Under the pieces are notes generated by a model that saw nothing but the letters and a program-made list of their open reading frames with translations, made no database searches and was not told where the DNA came from. From assembly GCA_000442125.1 (NCBI GenBank), contig KE546982.1:581889-645888 (forward strand): a stretch of DNA of 64,000 nucleotides. The letters run 5' to 3'. Shown here piece by piece: positions 52,951 to 64,000 of the stretch. The DNA is from Opeltia flavorubescens. Its lineage: Eukaryota; Ascomycota; Lecanoromycetes; Teloschistales; Teloschistaceae. A program made the position numbers and the translations under genes. Within the stretch, counting starts at the first letter, position 1. Every line of letters begins with the position of its first letter.

Positions 52951-55900
52951 ACTACCAAACCGAAAAGAATCGCGAGCCCCCGCAAATACAAAGGCCACTA
53001 CCAACGACTATAGACCCTAACGGAGGCTTAATAAAAGAAAAGAAATACAACCGCCAGTATAGTATCCTACTCAGCTCAGTCCTTACTAACCAGTATTACC
53101 TCCGTTCCCGTTAGCGTTAGTGCTTTTAATCTACCCTCTATTTAATAGTTTATTAGTAGTTAACGATTTAATTACCTCTTTCTACCCTACCTTACAACCG
53201 CGCTCAAAAGCTTCGTTAGTCTCTTTATTCTTAGACTCGATAACTTCCTTATTTACCGCGAAACGATCCTATTCTATAGACGCGACTAGAGTACCTATAT
53301 TACGTTAAGCGCTTATAAAGTCGTTCGTAATCTTTTAAAAGCGTTAGTTAGAGTTTTTAACTATTATATAAGGAGTATACTATTTAATAGCCTGCTAGAA
53401 TATAAAGAGAGTAATATACTTCGCTTTACTTTTACCTTTCTAGACACGCGATAAAGATACGCTTAAACCCGCAGTAATTTTATTAAAAGCTCGAGATACT
53501 CTATTAACCCTCTCTACTTTAATTACGTTCTCGCTGCGAATACGTTTCGTATATTCTTCCTCGGTTTCTACTACCGGTATTATTAATATTAATATATTAC
53601 CGTTATAAACAGCCACCTAGGTATAGCTAGAACGCCCGCGTATCTTTAGTTTAGGTTAACCCTCGTTCTCGCGTTCCTTTACTTCCTATACTACTTTTAC
53701 CTTCGCTCTACTATTCCGTATACGTCGATAATATACCTTAACCGCTTTACTACTATTATACCTGTATTACTATTAGTTAAGTTACTTAAAGTAGTCTATA
53801 ACCTCGTTAATATATTTCTCTAAATTAAAAATAGATTCAGCGCCCGAATTATATAGGTACTCTATATTAAACTTTTTTAATAAGTTATACCTATCGCTAA
53901 GTTCTAACTATATTAGCGAACTTATTTATAAAATCACCTCTAATTCCTTTAAGTCGCTCGAGATAATAATTTCGTTTTTAACGGCTAACTAGAGTTCCGT
54001 AGCAGCTTAAAATAAAAAAGCCTATTTATATTTTATATTATTAAGAAGCTCGTTATCTTAAACTTTAAAAGTATTTCTTTTATATTTATATTCTACATGT
54101 CCCTTAATAATAGTATTTTATTCCTAAAGCTAAATAAGTTTAGATATATTACTATTAATAGTTTAAAGTAGATTTATAGTTAAATATAAGCTATAAGAAG
54201 ATAGGTTATAGGAATAATAGTTTAAAAGAAGGAATAAAGTAAAGATATATTAAGCGAAGTAAGTTTTTAATTAAACGAAGTAAGGTAAGATTTAAAAATA
54301 TAAAATAAAGTTTTAAAAATAATAAAAAGATATATAGAAAGCAAAAAAAATGTTTATAATAAGATTTATTCAGCGAAAACTTTAGTTGTAAAAGGTATAG
54401 TAACTATTTTATATATATTACTTTCTATTCCTCGCTCTTCTAATAGTTTAATATAGGGGTAGTTGAAAGTTTTATATTAACGTAAAATATCCAGCTCGCG
54501 GAATAAAAAGTTTTAGATAATTATTATAAAAGACGTTAGTAATCTTTCTACTATTAAGCTACCGTATTTTATACGAGACTTTATAATCCTTAAAGCTATT
54601 AATTAAAAATAGCTTATACTAATACTCTAGTAGCTTCGTTACCTTTTCTAAATATAGTATATATAGGTCTCCTAATACCAACGATACCCTGTTTTATACC
54701 CCTATGTTATATCGCCTCGCTTTTATCTCCTTCTTTCGTACTGAACGCTCTCAAACTATATTATAGATCTAAGCGCGGTACTAAAAATATATATAAATAA
54801 CCATTTAATACGTATACGGATAGGCTATTAAAAGGTTAATAGTAAGGGATATATTTTATAATACGATAGGAGGCTTTATTAACTTAAGGTCGGCTCTAAT
54901 AAAACTTACTAACATCTCTATTAGGATACCGACTGGGGATATACCTAAGTATATAATAACTCGCGCGTTTATAATTTATATTATTTATAAAAGAGTAGCG
55001 TCCTATTTGTTACGGTCTTTTTATAACACGTCCTTAAATAACCGGTTAGATATCTTAACTATACTAGTACTCTTATACAAGTTTAATAGGCTATAGTCAA
55101 TTATAATACTAACGCCCTTTAGATAGTAGCGCAACTCTTCGTTATTAAAATATAAACCCCTATTATAATAGAACGCTACCAGCTTTGTATAGCTTATAAA
55201 TACTTCTTTTAGACTCTAGATAACGACTCTAACATCGTCTATTAGTAAAGTATAGATAATCAAGAATCGTAAGAAGTAGTAAATAATATATAGAATATAC
55301 TTATTCCCTTAGATAGTAACTAGTAACGGGCTAATCCAATCCATTTTTATAAACTAGAACGGTTTAAGAATAAGGATAGGATATAACGGTTGAGATCGTA
55401 TAACTAGGCTGTATCTAGTATACTCGATATACCCGTTAATATAGCGCTCGATATTTATAGTCTATTAAAGCTAATATATAAGCTTTTATAACCTTATAAA
55501 TATTATTATTTTTACCTAATATCCTCCGTCGTTATATATTTCTTTTATAATAAGTAATACCTTACGTTCCGGTATATATAGTAGGAATATACTTATCTAG
55601 CCCTTATAGATCTATAAGACTTCTATTACTAGGTTAATACGGTAATCGAACGCTTTCTATAAAATAGCTACCGTCGCTTTTATATCGACTAGTAGCTTAC
55701 CTATTAATAGGTATCGGTAAATATCCCCGAATTATATTAACTCTAGATACGCCTGCTTTTATATTAATAAAGGTAATTATCGTTAGGTATTAGTATATTA
55801 TAGTAAGGTATTTAGACTAAATACCGATACGTTATTAAGTATACCAAATTAAAGTACTTCCTCCTACTTATTATATCCTAGACTATTAATTATCTTATTA

Positions 55901-58900
55901 AAGCCTTTTTTTCTATTTTTCTATATCTACTATAGTCTTTACTTCCTTAAAGTTTCTACCAGCCGTTAAACTTATATATTAATATTATAATTATTATATC
56001 GAAATAGTATTCGCGATAGGCCGTCCGCGTATTTATTCTTTAGCTTTAGGATATACTTAATAATAATATTAAGACGGTGGAGTTTATCGGCCTAATAATT
56101 ATATATACCCTCGTATAAGTCTAATTTAAGGAAGTAAGTAAACGGTCGATAATTTATATAAACGATAGTAGTATTAAACGGATATTTATATAAATATTCA
56201 AATTTAGTATAAAATTTAATAATTATATAAAGCTCTTTTTTATAGGTAGGATATTTTTATTAGGTAATAAAGAATATAAACGAATTATATAGTATAGATA
56301 CCTTAATAGCCGTTAAAAATATATTTAGATTTATTATTGGTAAAAACCTCTTTAAGATCTATATCTATATAATAGCTAGTCCAGCCCTAAATCCTGAAGC
56401 GTCTATATAAAAAAACACAACCGCTAATATATTAATACTATATATAATAGTTCTCGTTGCGTATTTTATCTGTAGTAGCTTGAACAAGAGTTGTTCAGCT
56501 TCCCCCTACTTTTATAGGATCTTTCCTATTAACCGATTAAAGGGTCGTGCTAGCTCTACGAAATTCTTTATTTATCGTCGTATAATATCTACTATTCCTA
56601 TAAAAGCTTTTACTCCTATTACGTTAACGGGAATAAACCACTCTATAATCTTACAGACTCGCTTCTTTAATACCTGGATTATACCCCCGGTATAATAGAT
56701 AATATTTAATATAGTAATCTAATCGTAGAATAGCTTTAGCTTTTTAAACGATAAGCGAAATTTTACCTATTTAACCTGTAGTAGGAAGTGTTCTTTAAAA
56801 AAGTAGAACTAGGCGTTAAAGTCCGTAAAATCGCTAAATAGATTATTAATATATACTACTAACGGCGGGTTATCTATAGGGTCCTATAAATATAGTAGTA
56901 ATAGTTTCAGCTTTAAAGGAGGTATTAGGCTAAATGCTATATATATTCCTTTAGTTAATATAAAGCCCGCTAACTTCAATTCTTATTATATCCTTATAGA
57001 TTGATATTATTCTTTTCTAGGGATTATAAACGTAAAGTAATATCGATCGTTAGAGTATAACCTAATAATATAATAGGTATATTTAAGATTAGCCGCGAAT
57101 AGGTATCTATATTATAAATTAGATAATATATCGTAGACTTTAGATAATAGCTCTATCTATATAGCTAATAGATCTTTAATAACTTTCGATAGGTTAAACG
57201 TTAGGTAAAGCTTATTTATTAGCTATAGATCTTCTACTTTATTAATAAATACTACTCTCGCGTTCTATTCCGATAGCCTAGTATTAGCGTTAATTATCGA
57301 CTTATAGATTCCTCTATCGATTCCTTTTTATATAATCTTTTAGAGTTACTATTCACGATAAGGTATTAAATATCGTTGTTTAAAGTTTAACGGCCTGGTC
57401 TCTACTTTTAAATATATACGGTACGTAATAAAGTCTATATAGGGTAAATTAATAAAGTCTATTCTATTAAAATAATAATAATTAAATAATAACTTTAAAA
57501 CTTTAACGCGGTCTTATAGGGTTGGGATTAACGGCCCTAGCTTTAGGCTAACCGCTTCTACCTATTATTCTAGCTTATTAGGTAGTAAATATTTAGCTAC
57601 CGTGTAATAAATAAAGCGTTTTATAGATAATAGATATCGTTTCTAATATATTATAGGTTTTTTAAGCCTTTAGAAGCTATTAAAATTTAGCCCGAATATA
57701 CTAACTAATTTAACGGAAGTATCAGGCTAATTAATTATTAGATTAACGTTTTAAAGGGCGCTGGTAGACGGGAGATTAGCCATTAGTCCGGGTAGTTTAA
57801 TATTATACTATAGACCTAATAAAAAATCTATTATTCGATATCTAATAACTTATCCTTTAACAATTTATCGGACGATAATAATTTATCTTCACTATCTTTA
57901 TTAGCAGCTTTAGCAAACTTCGGTACTATTATTAATAGTACTTCTCTAGGATATAATAATAAGTTATAGTCCGGGTAGAATATAAGTTCAGGCCCTATAA
58001 CTAGTCTAATAGCTTCTCCGTTACCTATATTACCGATTAAAATTTATAAACCGCGGATATAGATCCAAACGTTAATAGAGTATAGTTATAAAAGTCCTAG
58101 TAGTAAGCTAAGGCGCTTTCAGCTAGACGTTTTATCAGGGCCAATAAAGTACCTAATTTGGCGCTATAGGCCTTTAACACCAACGTCTATCTATACCTAG
58201 TGCTGTAGGATAGTCTTATTATAATCCGCCGTTTGTATTATTAAGCTATAGAAGCTAATAACGGAGAGATTATATATTTATAGGCCTAGGCGCTGAATTA
58301 TTACTATAGAGACCACGTTTATATCCGACCCCTAGTCGGCCTAGATATATAATCTATCTAACACGATCTTTTTACCGTTAACTTGGATAGTATATAAAAT
58401 ACGGAATGCTTTCTTTATACTAACTATCGTGCTAAGGAACCTTATATATATATCGCTGCTACTAATACTAATACTACGCACTTTAACTAATATTACTATA
58501 CCTTAAGACTATTGGTTACCAGTTTTTATTTATTAGGGGTAAGATAGAATTTAAAGGGGTACCTATCCTAGTATTTATATTAATATCTGTATAAATATTT
58601 ATTCTAGCTATTAAAAGAATATTAGGTATAAAACGCCCTATAATAGCTGATTAAACGGAAACTGTAGTATATTTTACTACTAGCCCGCTAGTAGGTTTAA
58701 CGGATTAAATATAAACGCTAGTATTTATATTTACTACTCTATCTATTCCTATCCAGATTATTGTTCCGGCTCTTTACCCTTCTTTTCTTTCTTTTTAATA
58801 ACCCTCGTATAGAGACGCTTTAGCTCCTAATATACCGCTAGTAACTATACTATTAAATCTATAAACGATATATTAACTTTATTATCTATTAATACCTAGC

Positions 58901-61108
58901 GAATTAAGATCGGCTCGTTAAAAGACCTAAAATTATTTATCTATCCAACTAGTAGTATCGGGTTAACTCGCTTGCCTATACACTTCTATCCCTTCTTCTT
59001 TAGTACTAGCGGTGCTATATTAGTAGTAAATTTAAAGTTATTTAGGTTTTAGCTTTAATTCGCTTAAGCTAGTTGTTATACCTAAGTAGGTTATTAATAT
59101 TACTATAGAGCCTGTTTAGGTTCTAGGCCCTTTTTAATATATACACGTTTATTAGGGCTACTGCCTTTACTATAGAATATATTAACAGCTTTTATCTCCG
59201 TTACTAGCGTTTTAGGATTAACAAGCTTAAGTCCGCTGAAGCTGTAGCTAACAGAGTTCGATAATAGCTTAGATGTCTATATAGTAGGTAGAGTTAGGAT
59301 ACCAAATATTAATTATAAGCTTATAGCTGAACTGCTTTTATAAAATCTCCAGCCGGTCCGGTTATTTTTAATATAATCGCTGCTATACGGCTTCGTGGCA
59401 CCGTTGTAGGTATTATAGCTAGCTATTATAAAATTCGCCTAGGGTAAATCACCGAAAACTAGGTTACAAAAGTATAATTACTTCTATATAAGCAACGGCA
59501 GGTTAGTACACGAGCGGCTAATATATCCAACCTCTCCACAACGGATATACAACACCCTATTTTTATTAATAGCTCATAGCAACGTGCCGTTAATATATAG
59601 ATTTTTAGATTTATTCGCCTTAAGTAGTTTACGAGGCTCGAGCCTACCGGGACCTCTACAGTTTCCAAACACAATTCCTTCACGCAATAGACGTCTAGGC
59701 TAACGATTATCCTAAGCTCTTAATTCCTAAGCTCGTGGCTTTTATATTATAGGTGCCGAGCTTAATCTATAAATAAGATCCGGAGTATTAACGGACTAAA
59801 TCTAGGCAGGTAAACCAGTAGGATCAGCAGTATAAGCCGCCTTAAGAGCATCCACCTATATTAATAGCAGGTACTTAACCTAAAAGGGTGCTATAGATTA
59901 CACGAGGGATTATAATAACTCCAACTTTTTATCTTTTACCTTATTTACTATATCTTTAAACATTTCTAATTTAGTACAACGTACTTCTTTAACTATAGTA
60001 TACGCCCCCTTTAATAAACTATTTATTCGACTAAAAACTTTATAGGTTTTCCAACGGATATTTTTATCGATAATATCTTTAATAAACGTTTTAATAATTA
60101 TTTCTAGTATAACTCCTTCGATTATAAAGTACGACCTAATAATAGTTAAGCCTAATAACGGACGATTATAAGCTCCGAAACGTTATATAAAATTAATAGT
60201 ACGGTTATAGTAGCTTAATAACGACTTATCGTTCTTTTAAATTAGGTTTATAAGTTCAGCAGTAAACGGTTTTAGTACTACGTCTTTTAACTTAACTAAA
60301 AAACGCTCTTATAGCAAGTTTCGTATATTAGTAATATTCTAAATTATTAGATCAGGCTTATTAACAATAACTAATACTTCTAAATAACTTTCTAGCCAGT
60401 CAGCAGCCGTTCTAGTAAGTAATAAGGCAAGCGACTCTATATATCGTTAAAGAGGTATACTTCCGTTAGTATCCTTATAGCCTATTAGGTTATATTTAAA
60501 GCGACGGATCCACCTAATAGCTAGCACTCCGTCATCTCCTAAAAACGAGCCATAGAATATAAATATAGGATAGAATTCTACTATAGCGTTGAACGTAGTA
60601 ATAGGTATTACTAGAATTACTAGTATAGTAAGAATACTCGTTAGTAAGCTTAAAATACTAGATAACGGTCCTTTAAATTCGTCGAGAGCTTTATAGTCAG
60701 ATAGTAGGTTCTTAACGAACGGTACAAGCTCCTCGAGTAAGCTCGTTGGTGCCACTATAGATAATAGATAACAGGTAAAGGCAGGTAAGAAGCAGTGAGA
60801 CTTTTAGAGGAACGGAAAAGTGTTTAGGAACGAGTGTATAGGTCGGAACGAATATATCGGAGAAAAAAATTGTTTTCCCACAATTATATATCTCTCAAAC
60901 TTGCTCTCGGAAGGAAGGAACGAATATACGGTACTACTTAGGCAGGCGCGGGGCACCGGCAACGAGAATACACTCTAGTAGAAAAACCTAGTAGAAAACG
61001 AATAATCAAATGAACGGACTGTATATAATAGAAGGTTGCAAATTGAATAAACTAGAGGATCTTAATCCAGCTTACTAAAATTTAATAATAGTCCCGTATA
61101 CGTTTACC

Positions 61109-61226
61109 AGAAATATATTAGGCGGGGTTTTTAAGATAAGCAGCTGGATTTTATAGTATCTAAAGCTAAGTACTCGTTCAACTAAATATACCAGCTATAC
61201 CACGTTTTATAGCTCCTTCCTTTTTA
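61109..61226 (-). repeat. LTR (upstream copy in element orientation)
   Basis: 118 bases; all 14 differences from the other copy are transitions, and 13 of them are G:C to A:T in this copy, as RIP produces. Confidence 0.75.
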
Positions 61227-61257
61227 TACGGATCCGTTACGAATAAGGGGGATAACG

Positions 61258-61392
61258 GGTCCAAAATCTCATTTTGGACCGCGCTAGTCCAGAATAAGAT
61301 TTTGGACCTTTAGTCCATTTTGACCCTTAGTCCAGAATACAATTCTGGACCGCGCTAGTCCAGAATGAGATTTTGGACCTTTAGTCCAGAAT
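61258..61392. repeat. Cluster of inverted and direct short repeats (same family as 46.2 kb)
   Basis: Words of the type TCCAGAATGAGATTTTGGAC, their reverse complements, and CCGCGCTAG spacers follow each other five to six times. Adjacent inverted copies could form a hairpin. It begins about 30 bases beyond the LTR element, so the LTR element may have landed next to or in an older repeat. Possibly the end of a DNA transposon; family unknown. Confidence 0.6.
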
Positions 61393-61984
61393 AAAGGTAG
61401 CGCTTGCGGATTTTGGGTTGCCGAGAAAGTCAACCAAGGCTTCTCCGCGATCTTTATCCGACGTCAAGCTCTTTGTACGGGAAGTCTCCAATCGCGCTTC
61501 AACTTAGAGAAACTCTAAGGAAAATCCTTCCCGGCAACTCTCGTGCTTAACACTGAACCACAATCTTCTAGTCGATATCGAAAGGCGGTTATCGGTAGAA
61601 GGCCACTCTTTATTGATACGGCGGGAAAACTGGATTTTATTGTATTATCCTAATCCGAATAACCTCAACTAGCAGCTTTAAATCTGATCTCGTCTCGTGC
61701 CCACGAGAGAGCCTATCTTCCCTACCGCGAAGCTGCTTAGAGACACGCCCACACCAGATTACAGCAACGAAGGAATATTTTAATTGTTGCTGTTCAACGA
61801 GTCAGGTCCTTCGTGGTAAATAGGCCGAGAAATTTCCAATTACAGCAGTTTATTACTTCGCCGTAGGACAATCCGAAATATCTTTTATATCAAACTTGAT
61901 TTCTTTAAAAGCGATCCCGAATATCTAAAGGAATTTTTTTGCTTTCGAGATCGAAACGCCGAATTACGAATCTGTTAAATAAAT
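61393..61984. other. Stretch of normal base composition between repeats, no gene seen
   Basis: G+C is near that of the gene-bearing part, in contrast to both neighbours. No open frame of note is found. It could be host DNA between two elements, or the non-coding end of the repeat that starts at 61258. Confidence 0.35.
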
Positions 61985-64000
61985 GCGTATATATATATAT
62001 AAATTAATTACTAAAAGAAATCTATAGAGAAAAATTAAATCGCCTAGTACTTAGTATAATGGAGCTAATTACCTAATTAGATTAGTACTATTAAGTCAGC
62101 AGGTTTTAGTATAATAAGCGCCTATAGTTCGCCTAAATAATACGAAAATAAACTATTTATAAATATATAAATTTAAATTTTATAAAAATATTAATATACT
62201 TTTTTAAATTTATTATTTTTAGTAATAATTCTACTATTTATTCTAATTAATTAAAGGTAGTTCTATATATTATAATTAATTAAAAACTAGAATTTAAAGT
62301 TTTATAAGCTTTATAAAAAATTTTATAAAAATTCTATAAATTTATTTTTTATTATAGTTTATAGTCTTTATATTAACTATATATATATTTTAATATATTT
62401 TTAGGTTTAGTATAACTTTAAAATATAATAAAAAATAAATCGATTATAATTTAAATATAAAACTTTAAACTATAAAATATATAATTATTTATAGATATTA
62501 ATAGCTACTAGGTATTTAAATAATCTAAACGTTTATTCTCTCGCTTATATTATACTATTTAACTACTAATTCTATTATAAATACAATAGCTTTATTACTA
62601 GATATAAACTTAATATATTAAAGGTTTAGAAAATAAAAAAAGAAATAGACTAATTATAAATTAAATATAGGCTTTTTAAATAAAATATTAATTTTAATCT
62701 ATATAATAGACTAAAATTAAAATTTAATCCTACTTAAATATTATATCCCTAGACTACCGATTCTAAATATAAATAATAGAACTATTAGAGTATATAAGGT
62801 AGCTTTTTAATAAAGAGCTTTTTAAAGCCGAGTAGGTTAACGAAATTAGTATAGCGTTAAAGAAAAAGCGATTTTATAAAACCGTTAGCTAGAATTATAT
62901 TAGAAGGGACTTATTTAATTTATATAGTATTTAGATTTATTTTCTAGCGAAGCTAGTAATAATATATATCTATATAACGCAATTTAATAGTAAATTATAA
63001 ACTAATATTATTTAAAAATCGAATCGTTTATTAATTATTATATTTAATATAAATAGATATAGTATTTATATCTATATTAATTAAATTAAAGAATTTAATC
63101 TATTAAATAAGTTTTTTATTTATAAATAATATCGCTAATAACTCCGCTTTAATAGAACTCGTTATTATTATTTATTATTTAGTTATTTTCTAGTTAATTA
63201 AGCTATTAAAGAATTTAAAATAAAAGCTTTATAAACTCCGTTTATTATATAGATTATCGCTAAAAGAGGTATTTAAAAAAGCTAAAAATAGTATTTTATC
63301 TTAAATTCTACTATTATAAATAATAAAGTAGTATTTTATATATATTAAATATTTTATAATTCGTTTTACTTTTTTAATATATTTATTAAAAAAATAAATA
63401 AAAAATTTAAATAGTTTTAAAATAGTATATATAATATTTAGTCTAGTTATTATAATAGCGAAATTTAGCGATTTAATATACTACTAATATATATAAATTT
63501 TTTAAAATATTATTTACTTTTAATTTTTTTTAAATAATAAAATATTTAATAATAGCGATTTAAAAGCTTTTAAAAAAAATAAAATATTATATTTTATAGT
63601 AATTTTATCGATATAACTATTCTAGTATAGATAAATCTAGCGGAGTTCTTGATTTTATACTATATAAATTCCTAAAAACTATTTAATTTTATCTAGGTAT
63701 CGAATTTTATATTTATTAAAAAGGTAAATCTAAAATTTATCTATTTTAATAGTATATTTTTAATAATAAATAATAGCTATATTATTTATAAAGAAAAAAA
63801 GTATTATATAATTATAAAGAAATAAATATTCTATTTCTACTATTAACTCTAATTCTAAATTAATTAAAATACTTAATAAATCGTTATATTAAAAAATAAA
63901 TAATTTTTTAAAACTATAAAGTACTTAAATAAAAAATAATAATATATTTATATTATTATTCTATCTATTAAAGGTTTATAAATATATAAAAGTTTTAATT
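61985..64000. mobile_element. Extremely A+T-rich, probably RIP-altered repeat DNA, cut by the window edge
   Basis: Nearly all of this stretch is A and T with TA-rich words and scattered leftover CG steps; it begins near a TA run at about 61990. No frame can be read and no element ends were recognised, so the family cannot be named. By analogy with the neighbouring LTR element, it is most likely an old transposon copy. Confidence 0.4.

Larger units (their letters stand above)
52833..61226 (-). mobile_element. Ty3/gypsy LTR retrotransposon, full length but dead (RIP-altered)
   Basis: Two direct repeats of 118 bases (52833-52950 and 61109-61226) enclose 8.2 kb of A+T-rich DNA; the whole element is 8,394 bases. 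On the minus strand the repeats begin with TG. A TGG-containing primer-site-like stretch follows the upstream repeat, a Gag-like N-terminus (60755-60447; DGVLAIRWIRRFKYNLIGYK) comes next, and pieces typical of the 3' part of Ty3/gypsy reverse transcriptase lie near 56.5-56.9 kb (FIGIVDI, KLRLSFKK-type words). The gag-pol order thus runs from right to left. CACGG and TACGG flank the two ends and look like a 5-base target duplication. The coding part is broken throughout by RIP-type change; no intact frame survives. Age cannot be read from LTR differences because RIP has altered them. Inactive fossil. Confidence 0.75.

Noticed and set aside
56480-56695. Plus-strand frame of 71 residues inside the A+T-rich region
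   Set aside because: It is the complement of reverse-transcriptase DNA of the dead LTR element and has no support of its own.
1-64000. tRNA, rRNA or other structural RNA genes
   Set aside because: No cloverleaf boxes or rRNA-like conserved stretches were noticed by eye; a dedicated scan (tRNAscan-SE, Infernal) would be decisive.

Overview
The window looks like an accessory, possibly subtelomeric, stretch of a filamentous ascomycete genome (Pezizomycotina; Eurotiomycetes would fit). The evidence is: genes with one or two short introns (44-65 bases in most cases) with GT..AG ends and CTRAY-like branch sites; a degraded Vid27 copy; a stand-alone NF-X1 zinc-finger gene; a nuclease-like/kinase fusion of a fungal type; and transposon DNA turned to A+T by C-to-T and G-to-A changes as repeat-induced point mutation (RIP) does. 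Single ambiguous bases and a 480-N gap show a draft assembly.

Layout. 0.5-17 kb is dominated by unfamiliar membrane proteins: single-pass proteins with a helical outer part (539-1498, 3747-4871, 15437-17011), two-pass proteins with long polar tails (1596-2090, 12468-13999) and tryptophan-rich membrane proteins (5341-6285, 9098-10124, 14271-14909), plus one soluble gene whose intron was enlarged by a 13-base minisatellite (7015-8340). 17-31 kb holds sparse genes: a decayed multi-exon gene (about 19.1-20.5 kb), a PD-(D/E)XK nuclease-like protein (21011-22394), a broken single-pass family member (23186-24551), two small spliced genes (25099-25654, 25902-26384) and a gapped palindromic satellite (28.1-28.7 kb). 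31-47 kb holds a second nuclease-like protein (31460-32860), several relics, an NF-X1 zinc-finger gene (39887-40429), a Vid27 relic with an internal duplication (43057-43742) and a small spliced gene (45126-45726). At 47.5-50.3 kb lies a large intact gene joining a coiled coil, a restriction-endonuclease-like domain and a kinase-like domain.

From 52.8 kb to the end the DNA is mostly transposon remains: a full-length but dead Ty3/gypsy LTR element on the minus strand (52833-61226) with 118-base LTRs and a near-perfect 5-base target duplication, then a short repeat family also present at 46.2 kb, then about 2 kb of extremely A+T-rich DNA in which no gene can be read.

No metabolic cluster or operon-like unit is visible. 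The best candidate for something undescribed is the crowd of related small membrane proteins in the first 25 kb, several in divergent pairs. Two nuclease-like genes and one nuclease-kinase fusion nearby resemble components of biological conflict systems, but any functional link is inference. Exon joins were derived by hand from splice signals and reading frame; none is confirmed by transcript data.
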